Assembly (NCBI GenBank): GCA_029782215.1
Contig: JAKOVD010000195.1
Location: 1 to 63,541, forward strand
Direction of reading: 5' to 3'
DNA length: 63,541 nucleotides
Source: Chloroflexota bacterium
GTDB taxonomy: Bacteria; Chloroflexota; Anaerolineae; J102
The translations under genes were made by a program, and so were the position numbers. The notes under the pieces were generated by a model, which did not search any database, was not told the origin of the DNA, and worked only from the letters and a program-made list of their open reading frames with translations. Shown here one piece after another: positions 9,539 to 18,896 of the stretch; positions within the stretch are counted from its first letter, which is position 1, and each line of letters begins with the position of its first letter.

Positions 9539-12484
9539 ATGCTGAACAAATCAGATCCCGGCTCCGGGCCTGGCAAGCCGCAAGGGTCCGCGATAGCACC
9601 AGGCGCAACAGCCTGGCATACGCTCGCGCCGGGAGATGTGCTGGAAGAGTTAGGAACGCCGGACGCCGGCCTTTCTCCGGAAGAGGTGGAACGGCGCCGG
9701 CAGCAGTACGGATTCAATGAGCTGCGCGAGAAACCCGGGGCGACCTTCCTGCAACTGGTGATCGCCCAGCTCAACAACTTCATCGTCATCCTCCTGATCG
9801 TCGCTTCGGTGATTTCCGCCCTTCTCGGTGAATGGCTCGAAGCCGGCGTGATCCTGTTGATCGTCGTGCTGAACGCCATTCTGGGCGTCATCCAGGAAAG
9901 CCGGGCGGAAGAAGCCCTGGCGGCGTTGAAGAAGATGGCGGCCCCCGAATCGCACGTGCTGCGCGACGGCAAGCGTCTGTCTGTGCCCGCCCGGGAACTG
10001 GTGCCGGGCGATGTCGTCTTCCTCGAGACCGGCAGCTTCATCCCCGCCGACATGCGTTTGATCGAGGCGGTCAACCTGCGGGTAGAGGAGGCGGCGCTCA
10101 CCGGCGAATCGGTGCCGGTGCAGAAGCACGCCGATCTCCTGCTCCCACAGGACGCCACGCTTGGCGACCGCAAGAACATCGTCTTCATGGGCACCGTGGT
10201 GAACTACGGTCGCGGCCGCGGCGTGGTCGTGGCGACGGGCATGGAAACCCAGCTCGGCCAGATCGCCGACATGCTGCAAGCCGTCGAGGACCCGGGCACA
10301 CCCCTGCAGGCACGTCTCGACCAGCTTGGCAAAACCCTGGCCATCGCCGCCCTGGCTATCTGCGGCGTCGTCTTTCTGCTGGGCGCCTGGCGCAGCGGTA
10401 TTCTCACCGAGGGCTTGACGCCCGAAGTCAGGGACTACATCATCGAGAGCTTCATGATTGCGGTGGGCCTGGCCATCGCCGCCGTGCCTGAAGGCCTGGC
10501 GGCGGTGGTGACGATCAGCCTGGCCCTGGGCATGCGGGAGATGGTGAACCGGCACGCCCTGATTCGCCGGCTGGCCTCGGTGGAAACGCTCGGCTCGGCC
10601 ACGGTAATCTGCTCGGACAAGACCGGCACCCTGACGCAGAACGTGATGACCGTGACCCGCGTCTGGGTGGACGGCAGGCTCGTCGCGGTCACGGGCACGG
10701 GCTATGATCCACAGGGCGAGTTCATCATCGACGGCGCCAGGGCCGACCTGCAGCAGGTCCCAGGGGTCACGACGGTGCTGTGGGTAGGCGCCCTGAACAA
10801 CGACGCGTTGCTGGAGCCGGTCCCGGGTGATGGGCCGAACTCGTACCGCATGGTCGGCGATCCGACGGAAGGGGCGATGCTGGTCGCAGCCGCCAAGGCC
10901 TGGCCCCCGCTGGCCGAGCTCAGCCAGGCCTATCCCCGCCATCAGGAGATTCCCTTCGACTCGGCTTTGAAGCGGATGGTCACCGTTCACAAGATCACCT
11001 GGGTCAGGGCGGAGGGACCTTCGCCGTTCAAAGACCAGAGCAAGGTGGGGCACCATGCCGTCACGGTCAAAGGCGCGCCCGACCTGGTGCTGGAATTGTG
11101 CACCCACTACCAGACGCTGGAGGACGAGGTTCGCCCGCTGGACGACGAGATGCACCGCCGCATCCGCGCGGCCAATGACAGCATGACCAACGACGCCCTG
11201 CGGGTGATGGGCTTCGCCTATCGCGTCGAGCCCGAGGTGCCTGAAGAACTGACACGGGAGTTCGCCGAACAGGGGCTGATCTTCGCCGGCCTCATGGGCA
11301 TGATCGACCCGCCTCGCCCCGAGGTCAAGCCGGCGCTGGAGAAGGCGCGCGGCGCCGGGCTGCGGACGATCATGATCACGGGCGACTATCCCAACACGGG
11401 CCGGGCCGTCGCCGCAGCCATCGGACTGCTGCGCCCAGGAGATAGGGTCCACACCGGCGCCGATCTGAACGCGATGGACGACCGGACGCTGGCAGAGGAG
11501 GTGAAGACCACGGCGGTGTTCGCCCGCGTCTCGCCCGAACACAAGCTGCGCATCGTCGATGCCCTGCGCACCGACAACGAGGTGGTCGCCATGACGGGCG
11601 ACGGCGTCAACGATGCCCCGGCCATCAAGCGGGCGGACATCGGCATCTCGATGGGCATCACGGGCACCGACGTGGCCAAGGGCGCTGCCGACATGGTCCT
11701 TACCGACGACAACTACGTCAGCATCGTGGCGGCGGTGGAGCAGGGCCGCGTCATCTACTCGAACATCCGCAAATTCGTCTTCTTCCTGCTTTCCTCCAAC
11801 GTGGCCGAGGTCATGATCATCTTCCTGGCTTCGCTGTTCGGTCTGCCCATGCCTTTGACCGTCATCCAGCTCCTGTGGCTCAACCTGCTGACCGACGGCG
11901 CGCCGGCCCTGGCGCTGGCCATGGAGAAGGGCGACCCCGACATCATGAACAGCAAGCCGCGGCCCAAGGACGAATCGATCATCCACGGACCCATGAAGCT
12001 GGGCATCATCGTGCAGACGATCATGCAGACCGCCGCCGTGCTGACGGCCTTCCTGGTGGGTCTGTATGCCGTCGTGGCCGACCAGCTTCCGGCGGGGCAG
12101 AACGTCCTGATCTCTCTTCTGCGTTTTCCCTGGATCGAGAGCGTCGCCAACGGCGAGGTGGACGTGCGGACGGCCGAGACCATGGCCTTTGTCACGCTGG
12201 CGTTCTGCGAGCTCTTCCGTGCCTACACCGTGCGGTCGGAGAAGATGTCGGTCTTTCGCCTGGGCGTGTTCAGCAACAGGTACATGCAGTACGCCGTGGG
12301 TCTGTCGATCGCCCTGACCCTGCTGGTGGTGACGGTCCCCTTCCTGCAGCCTGTATTCGACACCCATATGCCAGACGCCCAGGCGTGGGCGGTCATCCTG
12401 GTTCTGTCGCTTCTGCCCGCCATCGCCGAAGAAATCACCAAGTTCTTCCTGCGCCGGCAGGACCCACAGCCCGCAGCCGCATGA
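9539..12484 (+). CDS. Cation-transporting P-type ATPase (P2A/SERCA-like, probable Ca2+ export)
   Basis: A 981-residue membrane pump with all P-type landmarks. There is a cytoplasmic N-terminal cation ATPase domain, LTGES in the actuator domain, and the phosphorylated Asp360 in CSDKTGTLTQN. KGAPD lies in the nucleotide domain, TGDGVNDAPAIKRADIGISMG in the hinge, and C-terminal transmembrane helices include LLWLNLLTDGAPALAL. The M4 motif is AAVPEGLAAVVTISLALG, close to the PEGLP of Ca2+ pumps but with Ala at the last position. This leaves calcium likely but not certain; Mn2+ or Na+/K+-type specificity cannot be excluded. An in-frame GTG at 9533 is an alternative start. It sits between gnd and tal without obvious functional linkage. 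Confidence 0.9.
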   Translation: MLNKSDPGSGPGKPQGSAIAPGATAWHTLAPGDVLEELGTPDAGLSPEEVERRRQQYGFNELREKPGATFLQLVIAQLNNFIVILLIVASVISALLGEWLEAGVILLIVVLNAILGVIQESRAEEALAALKKMAAPESHVLRDGKRLSVPARELVPGDVVFLETGSFIPADMRLIEAVNLRVEEAALTGESVPVQKHADLLLPQDATLGDRKNIVFMGTVVNYGRGRGVVVATGMETQLGQIADMLQAVEDPGTPLQARLDQLGKTLAIAALAICGVVFLLGAWRSGILTEGLTPEVRDYIIESFMIAVGLAIAAVPEGLAAVVTISLALGMREMVNRHALIRRLASVETLGSATVICSDKTGTLTQNVMTVTRVWVDGRLVAVTGTGYDPQGEFIIDGARADLQQVPGVTTVLWVGALNNDALLEPVPGDGPNSYRMVGDPTEGAMLVAAAKAWPPLAELSQAYPRHQEIPFDSALKRMVTVHKITWVRAEGPSPFKDQSKVGHHAVTVKGAPDLVLELCTHYQTLEDEVRPLDDEMHRRIRAANDSMTNDALRVMGFAYRVEPEVPEELTREFAEQGLIFAGLMGMIDPPRPEVKPALEKARGAGLRTIMITGDYPNTGRAVAAAIGLLRPGDRVHTGADLNAMDDRTLAEEVKTTAVFARVSPEHKLRIVDALRTDNEVVAMTGDGVNDAPAIKRADIGISMGITGTDVAKGAADMVLTDDNYVSIVAAVEQGRVIYSNIRKFVFFLLSSNVAEVMIIFLASLFGLPMPLTVIQLLWLNLLTDGAPALALAMEKGDPDIMNSKPRPKDESIIHGPMKLGIIVQTIMQTAAVLTAFLVGLYAVVADQLPAGQNVLISLLRFPWIESVANGEVDVRTAETMAFVTLAFCELFRAYTVRSEKMSVFRLGVFSNRYMQYAVGLSIALTLLVVTVPFLQPVFDTHMPDAQAWAVILVLSLLPAIAEEITKFFLRRQDPQPAAA

Positions 12485-12585
12485 ACGGCGCCCGCGCTTG
12501 CCCTCACGGGTCTGCTTTTCCGGCCCGATAACCACCAGCCGGTTTCCCCCGTGGGACCGGCCACTACTCACTTCACAACACGACC

Positions 12586-13713
12586 ATGAACACCGTACAA
12601 CAACTTCACCATGTCGGGCAGTCCATCTGGTATGACAACGTCGAGCGCCGTCTGCTGACCAACGGCGAGCTCGCCGGGATGATCGCACGCGGAGAGATCC
12701 GCGGCCTCACCTCCAACCCAACCATCTTCATGAACGCGGTCACCAAGTCAAAGGACTACGATGCCGGGCTGGCGTCCCTGGCCAGGGCCGGCAAGTCCGG
12801 AGAGGAGATCTTCTGGGACCTTGCCATCGAGGACATCCAGGCAGCCGCAGATCTGATGCGACCGCTGTACGACGAGACCCAAAGGGGCGATGGCTACGCC
12901 AGTCTTGAAGTCAACCCCGACCTGGCCCACGATACAACCACCACGCTGTCCGAGGCCAAACGGCTCTGGAATCGCGTGAGCCGGCCCAACCTGATGGTCA
13001 AGATCCCCGCCACACTGGAAGGACTGCCCGCGATCAAAGAGGCGATTGCGGCCGGCATCAATGTCAATGTGACGCTGATCTTCTCGCGCGAGCGCTATGC
13101 CGCCGTGATGGACGCCTATCTCAGCGGCCTCGAAGACCGCGCCGCCAAAGGGCTGCCGATCGACGGCATCGCCTCGGTGGCGTCCTTCTTCGTCTCGCGC
13201 GTCGACACCAAGATCGACGGCTACCTGAACGCCATGATCGACCGTGGGGGCGCCCACGCCGAGAGGGCAGGCGCGCTGTTGGGGCAGGCCGCCATCGCCA
13301 ATGCCCGGCTGGCCTACAACGACTACAAGATCATGTTCGGCTCCGAGCGCTTCGCCGCCCTGAAGGCCAAAGGCGGGCGGGTGCAGCGCCCCCTGTGGGC
13401 ATCCACCGGCACGAAGAACCCGGCGTACCGCGACGTCATCTATGTCGAGGAGCTGGTCGGCGCCGACACGGTCAACACAGTCCCCCCTGCCACCCTGGCC
13501 GCCTTCCTCGATCATGGCAAGGTCCACGCCAACACCCTGGAACACGACCTGCCGGGAGCCTACCAGGCCCTGGCCAGGCTGGAAGCGCTGGGTATCTCGA
13601 TGGCCGACGTGACGCGCGAGCTGGAAGCCGAAGGCGTCAAGTCCTTCGCCAGCGCCTGGAAGGCCCTCATGGACGCCATGGAGGCGAGCCGGCGAACGGT
13701 GCTCGGCGAGTAA
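12586..13713 (+). CDS. tal: Transaldolase
   Basis: A 375-residue enzyme of the longer transaldolase subfamily found in actinobacteria, cyanobacteria and Chloroflexota. It transfers a dihydroxyacetone unit between sedoheptulose-7-phosphate and glyceraldehyde-3-phosphate. GLTSNPTIF is the first signature, and the Schiff-base lysine lies in LMVKIPATLEGLPAIKEAI. A further core strand is GINVNVTLIFS. No Shine-Dalgarno sequence precedes the ATG at 12586. The nearby gnd and pgi genes support a role in the pentose-phosphate cycle. Some family members are fused to phosphoglucose isomerase; here pgi is a separate gene 3.4 kb downstream. Confidence 0.93.
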   Translation: MNTVQQLHHVGQSIWYDNVERRLLTNGELAGMIARGEIRGLTSNPTIFMNAVTKSKDYDAGLASLARAGKSGEEIFWDLAIEDIQAAADLMRPLYDETQRGDGYASLEVNPDLAHDTTTTLSEAKRLWNRVSRPNLMVKIPATLEGLPAIKEAIAAGINVNVTLIFSRERYAAVMDAYLSGLEDRAAKGLPIDGIASVASFFVSRVDTKIDGYLNAMIDRGGAHAERAGALLGQAAIANARLAYNDYKIMFGSERFAALKAKGGRVQRPLWASTGTKNPAYRDVIYVEELVGADTVNTVPPATLAAFLDHGKVHANTLEHDLPGAYQALARLEALGISMADVTRELEAEGVKSFASAWKALMDAMEASRRTVLGE

Positions 13714-13753
13714 CCGGCTGCGTGGCACGACCGGTTGCGGACGTCTCATTCGG

Positions 13754-13782
13754 TTGGCGGACCCAAGCCGCCCGATTACAAT
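13754..13782 (+). promoter_or_regulatory. Candidate sigma70 promoter of the glgM-glgE segment
   Basis: TTGGCG (13754-13759) and TACAAT (13777-13782) are separated by exactly 17 nt, with 4/6 and 5/6 consensus matches. The -10 ends 48 nt before the glycogen synthase ATG. The position in the tal-glgM gap fits a promoter for the alpha-glucan genes. Confidence 0.5.
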
Positions 13783-13830
13783 CTTAGGTAGTTGTGGTTC
13801 ATCCGTGATCAGAAGGAAAGGAGTCGTCCG

Positions 13831-15039
13831 ATGTCGGAGATCAGCAAGATTGCCCTCTTCACCAACGAGTATCCGCCGCACGTGTACGGCGGTGCTGGCG
13901 TGCACGTCGAATACCTGAGTCGCGAACTGTCCCGTCTTGTGCCCGTCGAAGTCCGGTGCTTCGGCGCCCAGGATGTCACCGAACCCAATCTGCGCGCCAA
14001 GGGCTACGGCGCCTGGTCCGAGGCCAAGGTCAACACCGACCCCCGCTTCGGCGGCGCCCTCGACGCCATGTACCGCAGCATGGCCATGGCCAAGGACAAC
14101 CTGGATGCCAGCGTCGTCCATTGCCACACCTGGTACGTCCAGTTTGCCGGCTTTCTGGCCAAGAAGCTGTGGGGCGTCCCCTTTGTGTTGACCACGCACT
14201 CACTGGAGCCGCTGCGCCCGTGGAAGGTCGAGCAGCTTGGCAATGCCTATCATCTGAGCACGTGGATCGAGAACAACGGCATCATGGACGCCGACGCCGT
14301 GATTGCCGTCTCGAAAGAGACGCGCGCCGACGTGCTGCGCCTGTTCCCCATCGCGCCGGAAAAGGTCCATGTCATTCACAACGGCATTGACCTGAACCAG
14401 TACCGCAAGACCACCGCCGTCGATGCCCTCGTGAGTCGCGGGGTGGACCCTGACCGCCCCTTCGTCCTGTTCGTCGGCCGGATCACGCGGCAGAAGGGCA
14501 TCATCCATCTGGTGAACGCGATCCCCGATATCGATCCTTCCATCCAGGTGGTGCTCTGCGCCGGCGCGCCTGACACCAAGGAGATCGGCGAGGAGATGGC
14601 AGCGCGGGTGGCCGAGGTCAGCGCCAACCGACCCGGCGTCATCTGGATCCAGGAGATGCTGCCGCGCGACCAGGTGATCCAGTACTACTCCAACGCCACC
14701 GTGTTCTGCTGCCCGTCGGTCTATGAGCCGTTCGGCATCATCAACCTCGAAGCGATGGCCTGCGAAACCGCGGTGGTCGCATCGGCCATCGGCGGCATCC
14801 CAGAGGTCGTCGTTCCCGGCGAGACGGGCCTGCTGGTGGACCTGGAGCTGAAGCCGGGCACGTTTGACCCGGTCGATCCGGCCAGGTTCTCGCGTGAGCT
14901 GGCCGCAGGCATCAATGCGGTGGCCCTGGACCCCGCCATGCGTGCGAAGTTCGAACGCAACGGGCGGCGCCGCGTCGAGGATCACTTCAGTTGGACCGCC
15001 ATCGCCGAGCGCACACTCGAGCTCTACCGATCCCTGTAG
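13831..15039 (+). CDS. glgM: GT4-type glycogen synthase / maltose-1-phosphate synthase (GlgM-like)
   Basis: A 402-residue GT4 enzyme of the actinobacterial-type glycogen synthase family. The N-terminus FTNEYPPHVYGGAGVHVEYL is diagnostic for that group. A middle region FVGRITRQKGIIHLV begins the C-terminal Rossmann domain, and SVYEPFGIINLEAMACETAVVAS holds the nucleotide-sugar-binding EX7E motif. In mycobacteria the homologue uses ADP-glucose and glucose-1-phosphate to make maltose-1-phosphate. Here the next gene is GlgE, which consumes exactly that compound, so the GlgM role is favoured over chain elongation. The ATG at 13831 follows AAGGAAAGGAG at good spacing. Confidence 0.88.
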   Translation: MSEISKIALFTNEYPPHVYGGAGVHVEYLSRELSRLVPVEVRCFGAQDVTEPNLRAKGYGAWSEAKVNTDPRFGGALDAMYRSMAMAKDNLDASVVHCHTWYVQFAGFLAKKLWGVPFVLTTHSLEPLRPWKVEQLGNAYHLSTWIENNGIMDADAVIAVSKETRADVLRLFPIAPEKVHVIHNGIDLNQYRKTTAVDALVSRGVDPDRPFVLFVGRITRQKGIIHLVNAIPDIDPSIQVVLCAGAPDTKEIGEEMAARVAEVSANRPGVIWIQEMLPRDQVIQYYSNATVFCCPSVYEPFGIINLEAMACETAVVASAIGGIPEVVVPGETGLLVDLELKPGTFDPVDPARFSRELAAGINAVALDPAMRAKFERNGRRRVEDHFSWTAIAERTLELYRSL

Positions 15040-15133
15040 GTCACAGCCTGAAGGTCGCTGCGCCACCGCCTGGGTGGTGGACCCGGCAGATCATCACCTG
15101 CAACCGGTCATCCTGCAAAAGGAGGGTTGGACG

Positions 15134-17119
15134 TTGTCAGAACAAGACGGCAGGACACGAGTCATTATCGAGAACATCACGCCGCGGGTTGACGACGGCG
15201 CATTCCCGATCAAACGCATTGTCGGCGATACGGTGACCGTCGAGGCCGACGTGTTCGTGGACGGACACGATCTGATCACCTGCGTGCTGCTGTACAAGAA
15301 GGAAGGCGCCGCTGCCTGGAACGAAGCGCCTATGGCGCCGCTGGTCAACGACCGTTGGCGGGGCTCCTTTAAAGTGCAGGAAATGGGACGTTATGTCTAC
15401 ACCGTGACGGCGTGGGTCGACCGCTTCAGGACCTGGTCGCATGCGTTGGCCAAGCGCGTCGAGGCCGGACAGGATGTCACCGTCGAGCTCATCATCGGCG
15501 CCGACATGGTCGCTGCCGCGGGCAAGAACGCCCCTCCCCAGCAGGCGAGCTGGCATGACATCTACGCCGAGTCGGTGCGGGCCGGCGGACCGGACGGCAT
15601 CGAGCGGGCGTTGTCGGGTGAGCTGGCCCGGCTGATGCGCGCCCACGCCGAACGGTTCTTTGCCTGCACCTGCGAGCGGGAGTTCAGCATCGTGGTCGAT
15701 CGGGAACGGGCCCGCTTCGGGGCCTGGTACGAGCTCTTCCCGCGCTCCACCTCGCCCGTGCCCGGGCGCCACGGCACGTTCAAGGATGTCGAAGCACGCC
15801 TGCCCTATGTGGCCGGCATGCACTTCGACGTGCTCTACATGCCGCCGATCCACCCCATCGGCCGCACCTTCCGCAAGGGTCCCAACAACGCCACCACCTG
15901 CGGGCCAGAGGATCCCGGCAGCCCCTGGGCCATCGGCGCCGCGGAAGGGGGACACAAGGCCATCCTCCCGGAGCTGGGCACCCTGGACGACTTTCGCCAC
16001 CTGGTCGAGGCCGCCGAGCAGTATGGCCTCGAGCTGGCGCTGGACATCGCCTTCCAGTGCGCTCCCGATCATCCCTACGTCACCGAGCATCCCCAGTGGT
16101 TCCGGGCGCGCCCCGACGGAACGATCCAGTACGCCGAAAACCCGCCCAAGAAGTACCAGGATATCTATCCTTTCGACTTCGAGACCGACCAGTGGCGTGA
16201 GCTTTGGGAGGAGCTGAAGAGCGTGCTGCAGTTTTGGGCCGAGCAGGGCGTGCGCATCTTCCGGGTCGACAATCCCCATACCAAGGCCTTTCCCTTCTGG
16301 GAATGGGTCATTGCCGAGATCAAACGGGATTACCCGGAAGCCATCTTCCTGGCCGAAGCGTTCACCCGTCCCAAGGTCATGCAGCGCCTGGCCAAGGCCG
16401 GGTTTACCCAGTCGTACAACTACTTCCCCTGGCGCAACACCAAGTGGGAGCTGACCCAGTACCTGACAGAGCTCACGCAGACCGATGTCAGGGAGTACAT
16501 GGGGCCGAACCTCTGGCCCAACACGCCGGATATCCTGCCCGAATATCTCCAATATGGTGGGCGTCCGGCCCACATGGCGCGCTTCGTCCTGGCGGCGACC
16601 TTGGGGCCGACCTATGGCATCTACGGGCCCGTCTACGAGCTGTGCGAGAATCTCCCCCTCGCGCCCGGACGCGAAGAGTACCTCAACTCGGAAAAATACG
16701 AGATCAGGACGTGGGACCTTGACCGGCCCGACAGTCTCAGCAGCTTGATCGCCCGCGTCAACCAGATTCGCCGGGACAATCCCGCCTTCCGGTCGAACCA
16801 CAACCTGAAGTTTCACGCCGTCGACAACGAGCAGATCATCGCCTTCTCCAAGACCGACGAGGCACGCGCCAATGAGGTGCTGGTCGTGGTCAACCTGGAC
16901 CCGCACTACAAGCAGACCGGCTTTGTCACCCTGCCGCTGGAGGAGCTGGGCCTCGATCCCCACCAACCCTACCAGGCGCACGATCTGCTGACAGATGCGC
17001 GCTATCTCTGGCAGGGCACGCGCAACTACGTGGAACTCAACCCGCTCACCGTACCGGCGCACATCTTCGTTCTCCGGCGCAAGCTGCGCACCGAGCACGA
17101 CTTCGACTACTACCTTTAG
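15134..17119 (+). CDS. glgE: Alpha-1,4-glucan:maltose-1-phosphate maltosyltransferase
   Basis: A 661-residue GH13_3 enzyme that transfers maltose from maltose-1-phosphate to growing alpha-glucan. The N-terminal beta-sandwich region (PIKRIVGDTVTVEADVFVDG) is the GlgE-specific domain. The barrel shows FDVLYMPPIHPIGRTFRKG. The nucleophile Asp379 lies in RIFRVDNPHTKAF and the acid/base Glu408 in IFLAEAFTRPKVM. Their 29-residue separation equals that of the characterised Streptomyces enzyme (Asp394/Glu423). The start is assigned to TTG 15134, which has GGAGG 8 nt upstream; the upstream frame would overlap glgM by over 100 nt. It is flanked by glgM and, further on, maltokinase. Confidence 0.93.
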   Translation: MSEQDGRTRVIIENITPRVDDGAFPIKRIVGDTVTVEADVFVDGHDLITCVLLYKKEGAAAWNEAPMAPLVNDRWRGSFKVQEMGRYVYTVTAWVDRFRTWSHALAKRVEAGQDVTVELIIGADMVAAAGKNAPPQQASWHDIYAESVRAGGPDGIERALSGELARLMRAHAERFFACTCEREFSIVVDRERARFGAWYELFPRSTSPVPGRHGTFKDVEARLPYVAGMHFDVLYMPPIHPIGRTFRKGPNNATTCGPEDPGSPWAIGAAEGGHKAILPELGTLDDFRHLVEAAEQYGLELALDIAFQCAPDHPYVTEHPQWFRARPDGTIQYAENPPKKYQDIYPFDFETDQWRELWEELKSVLQFWAEQGVRIFRVDNPHTKAFPFWEWVIAEIKRDYPEAIFLAEAFTRPKVMQRLAKAGFTQSYNYFPWRNTKWELTQYLTELTQTDVREYMGPNLWPNTPDILPEYLQYGGRPAHMARFVLAATLGPTYGIYGPVYELCENLPLAPGREEYLNSEKYEIRTWDLDRPDSLSSLIARVNQIRRDNPAFRSNHNLKFHAVDNEQIIAFSKTDEARANEVLVVVNLDPHYKQTGFVTLPLEELGLDPHQPYQAHDLLTDARYLWQGTRNYVELNPLTVPAHIFVLRRKLRTEHDFDYYL

Positions 17120-17161
17120 GAACCGCCGCAAGCCACGGCCATCCCTAAATCAGAGGAGGCA

Positions 17162-18817
17162 ATGATGTCAGGACTTGTCGACCTGCCCGCCTGGCAGGCT
17201 CTGCAAAAACACCGGGAAGAGATGGCATCCGTGCCCATGCGCGAGCTGTTTGCCAGCGATCCGCGGCGCTTCGACCACTTCTCCCTGCAAGCGGGCGATA
17301 TCCTCTTCGACTACTCGAAGAACCGCGTCACCCAGGAGACTATGCGGTTGCTGTGTGACCTGGCGCGCCAGGCCAACCTGTCGTCGAAGATCGAGGCCAT
17401 GTTCACCGGCCAGAAGTACAACAACACCGAGAATCGCGCCGTTCTGCACGTTGCCCTGCGCAACCGCTCGAACCGCCCGATCCTTGTCGACGGCAGGGAC
17501 GTGATGCCGGAAGTGAACGCCGTGCTGGCCAAGATGCGCTCGTTCAGCGACGCCGTCCGCTCCGGCGCCTGGAAGGGCTACACAGGCAAGGCGATCACCG
17601 ATATCGTCAACATCGGCATTGGTGGGTCAGACCTCGGCCCCAAGATGGTCTGTGAGGCGCTCAAGCCCTATGGCAAGCCCGGCCTGACCGCCCACTTCGT
17701 CTCCAACGTCGACAGCACCGACATGGTCGAAACGCTCAAGCTCGTCAACCCGGAGACCGTGCTTTTCCTCGTGGCCTCCAAGACTTTCACCACCCAGGAG
17801 ACGATGGCCAACGCGCACTCGGCGCGGAAGTGGTTCCTGGCCGCGGCCAGGGATGAGGCGGCCGTCGCCAAGCACTTCGTGGCCATGTCCACCAATGCCA
17901 AAGAGGTGGCGCGCTTCGGCATCGACACCGCCAACATGTTTGAGTTCTGGGATTGGGTCGGCGGCCGCTACTCGCTCTGGTCCGCGGTGGGCCTGTCGAT
18001 CGCCCTTTACCTGGGCATGGACCATTTCGAGGCCCTGCTGGCGGGCGCGCACAAGGTGGACGAACACTTCCGCGGGACGCCGTTCGAAGCCAATATCCCG
18101 GCGATCATGGGACTGCTCGGCCTGTGGTACAACAACTTCTTCGACGCCCAATCGCATGCGATTCTCCCCTACGACCAGTACCTGGTGCACTTCCCCGCCT
18201 ATTTCCAGCAGGGCGACATGGAGAGCAACGGCAAGGGCGTCACCCGCGAGGGCGCCTGGATCGACTACCAGACCGGACCCATCATCTGGGGCCAGCCCGG
18301 CACCAACGGCCAGCACGCCTTCTACCAGTTGATCCACCAGGGCACCAAGCTCATCCCCTGCGATTTCCTGGCGGCAGCGCAGAGCCAGAACCCCCTGGAC
18401 GAGCATCACACGCTCCTGCTCTCGAACTACTTCGCCCAGACCGAGGCCCTGATGGCCGGCCGCACGCCCGGCGAGGCGCGGGCCGAGCTTGAAAAGGACG
18501 GCTATAGCGGGGACAGGCTGGAGATGCTGGTGAACGCCAAGACCTTCCCCGGCAACCGGCCGACCAACTCCTTCCTCTATCCCAGGCTCACACCCAAAAC
18601 CCTGGGGTCGCTCATCGCCCTGTATGAGCACAAGATCTTCACGCAGGGCGCGATCTGGGATGTCAATTCCTTCGATCAATGGGGCGTCGAGCTCGGCAAG
18701 CAGCTTGCCAAGGTGATCCTGCCCGAGCTGCGCGGTCGTGAGCACGTCGGGTCCCACGATTCCTCAACCAACGGCCTGATCAACTACTATAAGGGCTGCC
18801 GGGACAACCCCAGCTAG
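17162..18817 (+). CDS. pgi: Glucose-6-phosphate isomerase
   Basis: A 551-residue enzyme, close to the usual 550. It interconverts glucose-6-phosphate and fructose-6-phosphate. Visible signatures are IGGSDLGPKMVCEALKPY (sugar-phosphate binding), VGGRYSLWSAVGLSIAL and NSFDQWGVELGKQLAKVI. The GTNGQHAFYQLIHQGTK segment contains the catalytic His, and HDSSTNGLINYYK ends the protein. AGGAGG lies just upstream; ATG at 17162 or 17165 could be used. It starts 42 nt after glgE and connects glycolysis with the glucose-phosphate pool used for alpha-glucan synthesis. Confidence 0.96.
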   Translation: MMSGLVDLPAWQALQKHREEMASVPMRELFASDPRRFDHFSLQAGDILFDYSKNRVTQETMRLLCDLARQANLSSKIEAMFTGQKYNNTENRAVLHVALRNRSNRPILVDGRDVMPEVNAVLAKMRSFSDAVRSGAWKGYTGKAITDIVNIGIGGSDLGPKMVCEALKPYGKPGLTAHFVSNVDSTDMVETLKLVNPETVLFLVASKTFTTQETMANAHSARKWFLAAARDEAAVAKHFVAMSTNAKEVARFGIDTANMFEFWDWVGGRYSLWSAVGLSIALYLGMDHFEALLAGAHKVDEHFRGTPFEANIPAIMGLLGLWYNNFFDAQSHAILPYDQYLVHFPAYFQQGDMESNGKGVTREGAWIDYQTGPIIWGQPGTNGQHAFYQLIHQGTKLIPCDFLAAAQSQNPLDEHHTLLLSNYFAQTEALMAGRTPGEARAELEKDGYSGDRLEMLVNAKTFPGNRPTNSFLYPRLTPKTLGSLIALYEHKIFTQGAIWDVNSFDQWGVELGKQLAKVILPELRGREHVGSHDSSTNGLINYYKGCRDNPS

Positions 18818-18896
18818 GCGGTTGGCGCCGGCACGCTTTCGTCACAGTCAAGCCTTCTTTCTTTACCGTCTTTACTCGCAGCAAAGGAGCACGCTC

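Noticed and set aside
9650..12688. A 1012-codon open frame antisense to the P-type ATPase
   Set aside because: It is Arg/His/Gly-rich, has no family motif and mirrors the codon bias of the real gene on the other strand; a typical high-GC shadow.
15137..17131. A 664-codon frame antisense to glgE
   Set aside because: GlgE motifs, start site and catalytic residues are unambiguous on the plus strand; the antisense frame has no recognisable domain.
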